From assembly GCA_050633205.1 (NCBI GenBank), contig JBOEGA010000069.1, positions 1 through 17,909 on the forward strand: a stretch of DNA of 17,909 bases, given 5' to 3'. Source of the DNA: CBDHHC01 sp050633205 (lineage in GTDB: Bacteria; Pseudomonadota; Alphaproteobacteria; Rhizobiales; CBDHHC01). Each line of letters begins with the position of its first letter. The first letter of the stretch is position 1. The notes under the pieces are model-generated. The model was not told where the DNA came from, made no database searches, and worked only from the letters and a program-made list of their open reading frames with translations. The position numbers and the translations under genes were made by a program. Positions 14,234 through 17,909 of the stretch are shown here, piece after piece.

Positions 14234-14752
14234 TTAAGCACATCTGTAAATCAAACGCCTGCCGGCAATGAGTGTTTCGCAATAGTCGGCGGAGAGATCA
14301 CGGGCGATGGCATCATAATCAATATAATATCTCAGATGATCGGGGATCTCACCGAACAGTCCTTCTTCAACAAAATACTCCGCCAGCTCTGACAGAGTAT
14401 CAAATTCATAAAGATCCAGATCAAACTGATCAGGACTGTCTTTTTCCAGGTCAAAACAGTAACCACATTCTCCGACACAGAGGATCACATTGATTTTATC
14501 CCCCTCCTCCCAATCCTCGCAAGCCGCCAGAAAGGCATGTATAGTGCCCTGATGAACAGAAAGTGCCAGGAACAATTCGCCATCAAGTGCTTCTCCGTCG
14601 ATAAACTGCAACTCATATTCTTCGACCTTATCGCCTTCACTATTTCTGTTCCTGGCAACTTTAGCCTGATAATCTTCTATGGTGCTAAAATAAAACCCGG
14701 ACACCGAACTGTCATAAGGCTGAGCGAAACATAGTGTCATGATCGATCTCAT
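14234..14752 (-). CDS. ardA: Antirestriction protein ArdA
   Basis: 172 aa from the ATG at 14752; a TTG at 14767 with GAGGAA about 10 bases upstream is an alternative, and the next ATG is 14740. It is very acidic, as expected of a DNA mimic that occupies type I restriction-modification enzymes. The C-terminal signature of the family is clear: SELAEYFVEEGLFGEIPDHL, then YIDYDAIARDLSADYCETLI, then AGRRLIYRCA. It acts in the cytoplasm, protecting incoming DNA, and marks this part of the window as derived from a conjugative or integrative element. A DUF6876-like gene lies upstream on the same strand, and a strong terminator follows. Confidence 0.88.
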   Translation of the reverse strand: MRSIMTLCFAQPYDSSVSGFYFSTIEDYQAKVARNRNSEGDKVEEYELQFIDGEALDGELFLALSVHQGTIHAFLAACEDWEEGDKINVILCVGECGYCFDLEKDSPDQFDLDLYEFDTLSELAEYFVEEGLFGEIPDHLRYYIDYDAIARDLSADYCETLIAGRRLIYRCA

Positions 14753-14829
14753 ATGTTTTGATTGCAAATCAAGAAAGTTCCTCGCCGCATGATGCTATAC
14801 GGGCGAAGACTATAACGACCGGGCCGGGC

Positions 14830-15186
14830 CTAATATTCACTCGGCAACATGATCACATCATCGGTAAAATAGAGCCTGAGTTCCGGGAGCGGAAAATCGG
14901 TAAATTCAATCAGCTTTTCCCTGATCAGCTCGCCATTGCCATCCTCACAAATCAACCTGGCGGCCTGTTGGTGATCGACCTTCAGGATCCAGAGCTGAAA
15001 GCTTTCCACGCTGACCTCAGGTTCCAGCTGGGCAAAGGCGATTTCATCGATAAGCCAATAGGCCCCGGCTGTTTTAGCGACATAGAGAACGCCTTCGGTA
15101 TAGGTGACATTTTTTACAAGACCATGCTTGTACCAGATGGTTGTACCAATAAACTGATCGAGATCCGATTGTGTGAGTTTATCCAT
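14830..15186 (-). CDS. DUF6876-like protein
   Basis: 118 aa from the ATG at 15186, chosen for GGAGG 8 bases upstream; the open frame reaches 15231. Landmarks are MDKLTQSDLDQFIGTTIWYK, GAYWLIDEIA, ICEDGNG and the C-terminal KLIEFTDFPLPELRLYFTDD to VIMLPSEY, which I recognise as the DUF6876 family common on plasmids, phages and integrative elements of proteobacteria. It is a small acidic cytosolic protein with no known function. It is transcribed toward ardA, 77 bp away, so the two probably form an operon. Confidence 0.78.
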   Translation of the reverse strand: MDKLTQSDLDQFIGTTIWYKHGLVKNVTYTEGVLYVAKTAGAYWLIDEIAFAQLEPEVSVESFQLWILKVDHQQAARLICEDGNGELIREKLIEFTDFPLPELRLYFTDDVIMLPSEY

Positions 15187-15239
15187 TTTACGATCCTCCA
15201 AAATAGAATAAGGGCTGCACATGCAGCCCATGGCTGCTC

Positions 15240-15535
15240 TTATTCGGGGGGTGCAAACGGACAGGAAAAATCAACGGCGGGCGCAGCTGCTACGTCTGCG
15301 AGCCTCGGGAGACCGTTTATTTTTCCTGGAAGTGCGCCAGGGGGTGTCCCCCAAGTCGAACCAAAATGCGGCGCGCCAGCGCCTCTCGAGGTGACAGTGA
15401 AGCTGGCACAAGGCTCAGGGATTGTGACCGCAGGCGGAAACCCTGTACAGCAGGGGTTCTGTGAGCTTGGGGCTTTAGCCCTTAGCGAATAAAGCCCGAC
15501 CGGCACAGGCCGGTGAGCCCCAGATGGCTCGATCG
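15240..15535. other. GC-rich, highly structured non-coding block
   Basis: This block is GC-rich against AT-richer surroundings. Successive hairpins on its right side are AACCCTG/CAGGGGTT (about 15439-15458), GGGCTTTA/TAAAGCCC (15470-15477 with 15490-15497), ACCGGC-ACAG-GCCGGT (15499-15514) and GAGCC/GGCTC (about 15515-15530). An 88-codon minus-strand frame covers 15240-15506, but its proline- and glycine-rich low-complexity product and lack of a ribosome binding site suggest it is a by-product. It is either a structured RNA, the leader of the DUF6876-ardA transcript, or a DNA site such as a transfer or recombination region. Confidence 0.5.
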
Positions 15536-15664
15536 ATATTCAGACACAAAACTCATAAAAGATGAAAACAACGCTCAGATAGAGAAAAACAGAACAGGAT
15601 CAGAATTCAGTCAGAAAATTTTAAGAGACTTATTTTAAAGCAACAGTCAGAATGAAAGGGATGG

Positions 15665-15862
15665 ATGATGCAGGACCGGAAAGTGGTGACAGAAGCGTTT
15701 GTGCGTCGAAGCTACAGAACCAGAATGGAACGGCTGAAGAACCTGTCCATTCTCGGCCTCGCGCTCCTGATTTGCCTGCCATTTCATATCTGGCATATGG
15801 CCTATATTTATGCATTTTTTCACCAGATAAGTCTTTGGTTCGGATCATTGTTCAGTGCATGA
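15665..15862 (+). CDS. Small single-pass membrane protein, tentative
   Basis: 65 aa starting at paired ATGs (15665/15668) with AAGGG just upstream. A basic N-terminus (VRRSYRTRMERLKN) precedes a hydrophobic helix (~28-55) LSILGLALLICLPFHIWHMA and an aromatic tail. No family is recognised. It stands alone between the structured block and ccdB, in the opposite direction to ccdB. The positive-inside pattern is sensible, but expression is unproven. Confidence 0.4.
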   Translation: MMQDRKVVTEAFVRRSYRTRMERLKNLSILGLALLICLPFHIWHMAYIYAFFHQISLWFGSLFSA

Positions 15863-15910
15863 CCAGATCAACACAAAGGCTAAAATCCCAGGAACAACAA
15901 ACCCAAGTGC

Positions 15911-16192
15911 CTAAATTATCTCATCCCGTTGCTGTCCCGTAGTCCCAATAACATCACCGATGGCTCTTCGATCAATACCAGCCAGTTCAGCAGTTGAAAC
16001 AATAAACCGTCCCCCCTCGACTGTCACAACGGGATTAAGTTTTTCTGCAGGCGTGAATGTTTCCATTTTGACCAAAGGGGCAACCACACAGGTTGATCGT
16101 GTTGCGATGATATCCGATTGCAAAATCAACAGATAGGGAGCATAAGCTTTGGTAGCCTTGTTCGGATTGATACAGATATCAAATTGCTGCAT
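15911..16192 (-). pseudogene. ccdB: CcdB-type gyrase toxin, C-terminally truncated
   Basis: 93 aa, clearly CcdB: MQQFDICINPNKATKAYAPY, LLILQSDIIATRSTCVVAPL, KLNPVVTVEGGRFIVSTAEL, IGDVIGTTGQQRDEII. Family members run to about 101 residues and end in a hydrophobic helix with a terminal xGI; in the F-plasmid toxin these last residues (Trp99-Gly100-Ile101) are needed to poison gyrase. Here a TAG (15913-15911) follows DEII. Reading through it gives ALGFVVPGI, which looks like the missing tail, so a nonsense mutation is the simplest explanation. The toxin is probably inactive, though it could still bind CcdA. It starts 2 bp after the ccdA stop. Confidence 0.82.
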
Positions 16193-16194
16193 GA

Positions 16195-16413
16195 TCAGAA
16201 AGACCTGAGCTTATCACTGAAAACCCCGTTACGATCAACATGATCATCAAATGTATCCAGCGCCGGACGATTATCAGCCTTCCACTGCTCGGCCTGTTTA
16301 TGCCGAATGAGCTGACGCAAAGCATCTTCAAGTGTCTGGGACAGATTGATATTCAAAGCCTTGGCTTCACTCAAAAGCTCTTCATCAACGCTTAAATTCG
16401 TCGCTCGTTTCAT
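16195..16413 (-). CDS. ccdA: CcdA-type antitoxin
   Basis: 72 aa from the ATG at 16413 (AAGGA about 8 bases upstream; the open frame reaches 16440). A ribbon-helix-helix N-terminus (MKRATNLSVDEELLSEAKAL) for DNA binding and dimerisation is followed by a toxin-wrapping C-terminus (ALRQLIRHKQAEQWKADNRP, then FDDHVDRNGVFSDKLRSF, the usual xGxFSDxxRxF end). It neutralises CcdB and represses its own operon. A palindrome upstream at 16444-16469 is a good operator candidate. It appears intact although its toxin partner is shortened. Confidence 0.9.
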   Translation of the reverse strand: MKRATNLSVDEELLSEAKALNINLSQTLEDALRQLIRHKQAEQWKADNRPALDTFDDHVDRNGVFSDKLRSF

Positions 16414-16443
16414 TTCCGGATCCTTTATATCAGCAACCAAGCC

Positions 16444-16469
16444 ATTGAATGCGCATATTCAATGCGCAT
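16444..16469 (-). promoter_or_regulatory. Probable CcdA/CcdAB operator
   Basis: ATTGAAT-GCGCAT-ATTCAAT-GCGCAT: a perfect 7-bp inverted repeat around a 6-bp centre, with the palindromic ATGCGCAT occurring twice. It begins 31 bp ahead of the ccdA start, where a ribbon-helix-helix antitoxin would autoregulate. Confidence 0.5.
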
Positions 16470-16615
16470 CGAGTATTTTTTTATGATTTTAAGGCTCCCC
16501 TATTGATAGCTATTTCTGAGCATATTCCATTTATTCCCTGTTCATTATTGCGTTTACCCATGCCTTTGGTATGTTCATATAGACGTGCTTGGATATAACA
16601 ATATGGAAAAATAAA

Positions 16616-16828
16616 ATGAAAAATAAACCAACACCAATTTTAGAAACAGTTGCTTTAGTCACTTTTGCCAGTTGCATTTATTTTGGGTTAAAAGGCTATA
16701 TTGCTTACAGCCAGGGACGACTTGATGCCAGCTGGATTATTGAGCGAATAATATTGTTCTTGTTGGTTATAACCTTCATTGCTGGTCTTATTTACTATAA
16801 GAACAAAAAGATTAGGGAGAAAAAATAA
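16616..16828 (+). CDS. Small two-helix membrane protein
   Basis: 70 aa from the ATG at 16616 (GGA about 9 bases upstream; a TTG at 16589 would add nine residues). There are two hydrophobic helices, ILETVALVTFASCIYFGLKG (~8-27) and RIILFLLVITFIAGLIYY (~44-61), ending in a lysine-rich cytoplasmic tail (KNKKIREKK). No family is recognised. It is AT-rich, like the sequence to its right and unlike the DGR locus. Confidence 0.6.
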   Translation: MKNKPTPILETVALVTFASCIYFGLKGYIAYSQGRLDASWIIERIILFLLVITFIAGLIYYKNKKIREKK

Positions 16829-17356
16829 AATTTGGGGTTGCTCAATAGGCATTTGCTTTTACCTTTGCGCAATGAGTGACTGGACGCTAGAAGAGATCAA
16901 TGCACCTACCCATATAAACATATTTCCTTTGCTAATATCAGGAGCGGTTTCGCAGTTCGCTTCCTTTGATTGAATTCATTGAACTAATTCTTGTTCAGAT
17001 CAAGTTTAGCCGCAAAGGTGTCTCCTGAATGGCATTCAGACTGGCCAAGGGTGACTGCAAAAAGGTTATAGGGGAAGATGTTGAGTGTCTATTGCCATGA
17101 AATGTGAACCCGGCTGAATAACTCAGTTTATGGTGGTCTGACAGATGGCTATGTGTGGCACTTATTGCTTCTACCTCGGTGCGAAGAACTTATAAGCATA
17201 ACACCGATATAGCTACAGTGGATTATTTTAAATTTATCTAGTGAATATCTAGAGTTATATTTCATTTAAATATAGAATATTTGTTAGAAAATACCTTAAA
17301 TCATTACACTATACAAACGGCAATATAACACATCATTGTGTCCTTGCCTCATAAAC
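16829..17356. other. AT-rich stretch without a convincing gene
   Basis: About 530 bp with only short open frames on either strand and no recognisable protein, tRNA or repeat. It presumably contains the promoter of the nuclease gene at 17357. Confidence 0.55.
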
Positions 17357-17909
17357 ATGGATATTAAAATGTCAGATGTAGACGAAGCTTTCGAGAAAGC
17401 AGAAGCTATACATAAAGATATAATTTCTTTTGGTGAGAAAATTAATACTGAAGAAGACACAAAAATACAAATTATCAATAGAGTATTGTGTGAATGCTTG
17501 GGATGGCTACCTTCAGACATTAGCGCAGAAACACACCATGAAAATGGATATTCAGATTACATCCTATCAAATAGTTCGGTCCCAGCTTTGTTGATAGAAG
17601 CAAAACGCATGGGGGCAGTTGATGTCACTATCACAGAAAAATCAAAGATAAAGCATCTGAAAATTTCTGGCCCTGGCTTGAAAGCAGCGCAGGCGGGCAT
17701 AAATCAAGCCACTTCATATGCTGCACCAAATGGTCTCAATATAGCTGTGCTTACAGACGGGACAGCTTGGATAATATACAAAACTTTTATCCCTGGTGTT
17801 AACTACAAAACCAAAGCAGCTATAGTATTCCCAAGTTTTGAAGCAATATTGGAAGATTTTTCGAGCTTTTATGATCTATTGTCGAAAATGATCAACCCCC
17901 AATTTCTAC
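17357..17909 (+). CDS. HsdR-N-like PD-(D/E)XK nuclease, 5' part (cut by window edge)
   Basis: 184 codons open to the window end, no stop; the start is at 17357 or the ATG at 17369, which has GGA about 7 bases upstream. It resembles the N-terminal nuclease domain of type I restriction HsdR subunits: KIQIINRVLCECLGWLPSDI, then the catalytic D (YSDYILSN, ~68) and E-x-K (LLIEAKRMG, ~81-83), then the sheet and helix GPGLKAAQAGINQATSYAA and NIAVLTDGTAWIIYKTF. HsdR proper would add helicase domains, but stand-alone or fused versions occur in many defence systems, so the exact system depends on the unseen C-terminus. AT-rich codon use differs from the rest of the window, suggesting separate acquisition. 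Confidence 0.8.
   Translation, partial: MDIKMSDVDEAFEKAEAIHKDIISFGEKINTEEDTKIQIINRVLCECLGWLPSDISAETHHENGYSDYILSNSSVPALLIEAKRMGAVDVTITEKSKIKHLKISGPGLKAAQAGINQATSYAAPNGLNIAVLTDGTAWIIYKTFIPGVNYKTKAAIVFPSFEAILEDFSSFYDLLSKMINPQFL

Noticed and set aside
15240..15506. 88-aa minus-strand frame rich in Pro, Gly and Ala
   Set aside because: It lies inside a hairpin-dense GC-rich block, has no ribosome binding site and looks like a low-complexity translation of structured DNA; kept only as part of the non-coding block.

Overview
The window looks like an accessory island in an alphaproteobacterium-like chromosome or large mobile element. This assignment rests on protein flavour (ArdA and a DUF6876-like protein side by side, the Avd and reverse transcriptase sequences, moderate GC); no rRNA or housekeeping gene is present to fix the taxon.

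Positions 1-10,901 form one system: a diversity-generating retroelement (DGR) with four target genes, almost all on the minus strand. Its core is a target gene (3816-4895), avd (3301-3663) and a DGR-type reverse transcriptase (2259-3320). Three more targets lie at 189-1922, 6697-8403 and 9174-10901. All four end in a formylglycine-generating-enzyme-like (C-type lectin fold) domain. In each, a 127-bp variable region (VR) has codons that vary at bases 1 and 2 but keep base 3 fixed as C or T, the footprint of adenine mutagenesis of AAC/AAT codons. Three targets join this diversified domain to an N-terminal XRE-type helix-turn-helix (HTH). The fourth joins it to pentapeptide repeats and follows a two-gene operon partner of unknown function. 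Behind every VR lies the same ~120-bp flank. In three copies it ends in a 6-bp-stem hairpin with a GAA loop; in the fourth an IS3 transposase remnant has replaced half of that hairpin. No template repeat (TR) could be found in the window. Small exported-protein genes sit between the targets, two of them paralogues of each other. Two G-quadruplex-capable G-tract clusters lie on the coding strand in the locus.

From 11,389 to 14,079 are a signal-peptide-bearing endonuclease/exonuclease/phosphatase gene broken by an apparent one-base frameshift, an XRE-type regulator and a secreted staphylococcal-nuclease-like protein. From 14,157 to 17,909 the content is typical of mobile DNA and its conflicts: ArdA antirestriction protein, a DUF6876-like protein, a strongly structured GC-rich non-coding block, a ccdA/ccdB module whose toxin lacks its C-terminal tail, small membrane proteins, and the start of an AT-rich gene for a PD-(D/E)XK nuclease of HsdR-N type, cut by the window edge.

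Reading of the whole: one RT/Avd pair probably diversifies the ligand-binding surfaces of a family of intracellular sensors or regulators. The diversification signature is read directly from the sequence. The sensing role and any link to the neighbouring small exported proteins are inference.
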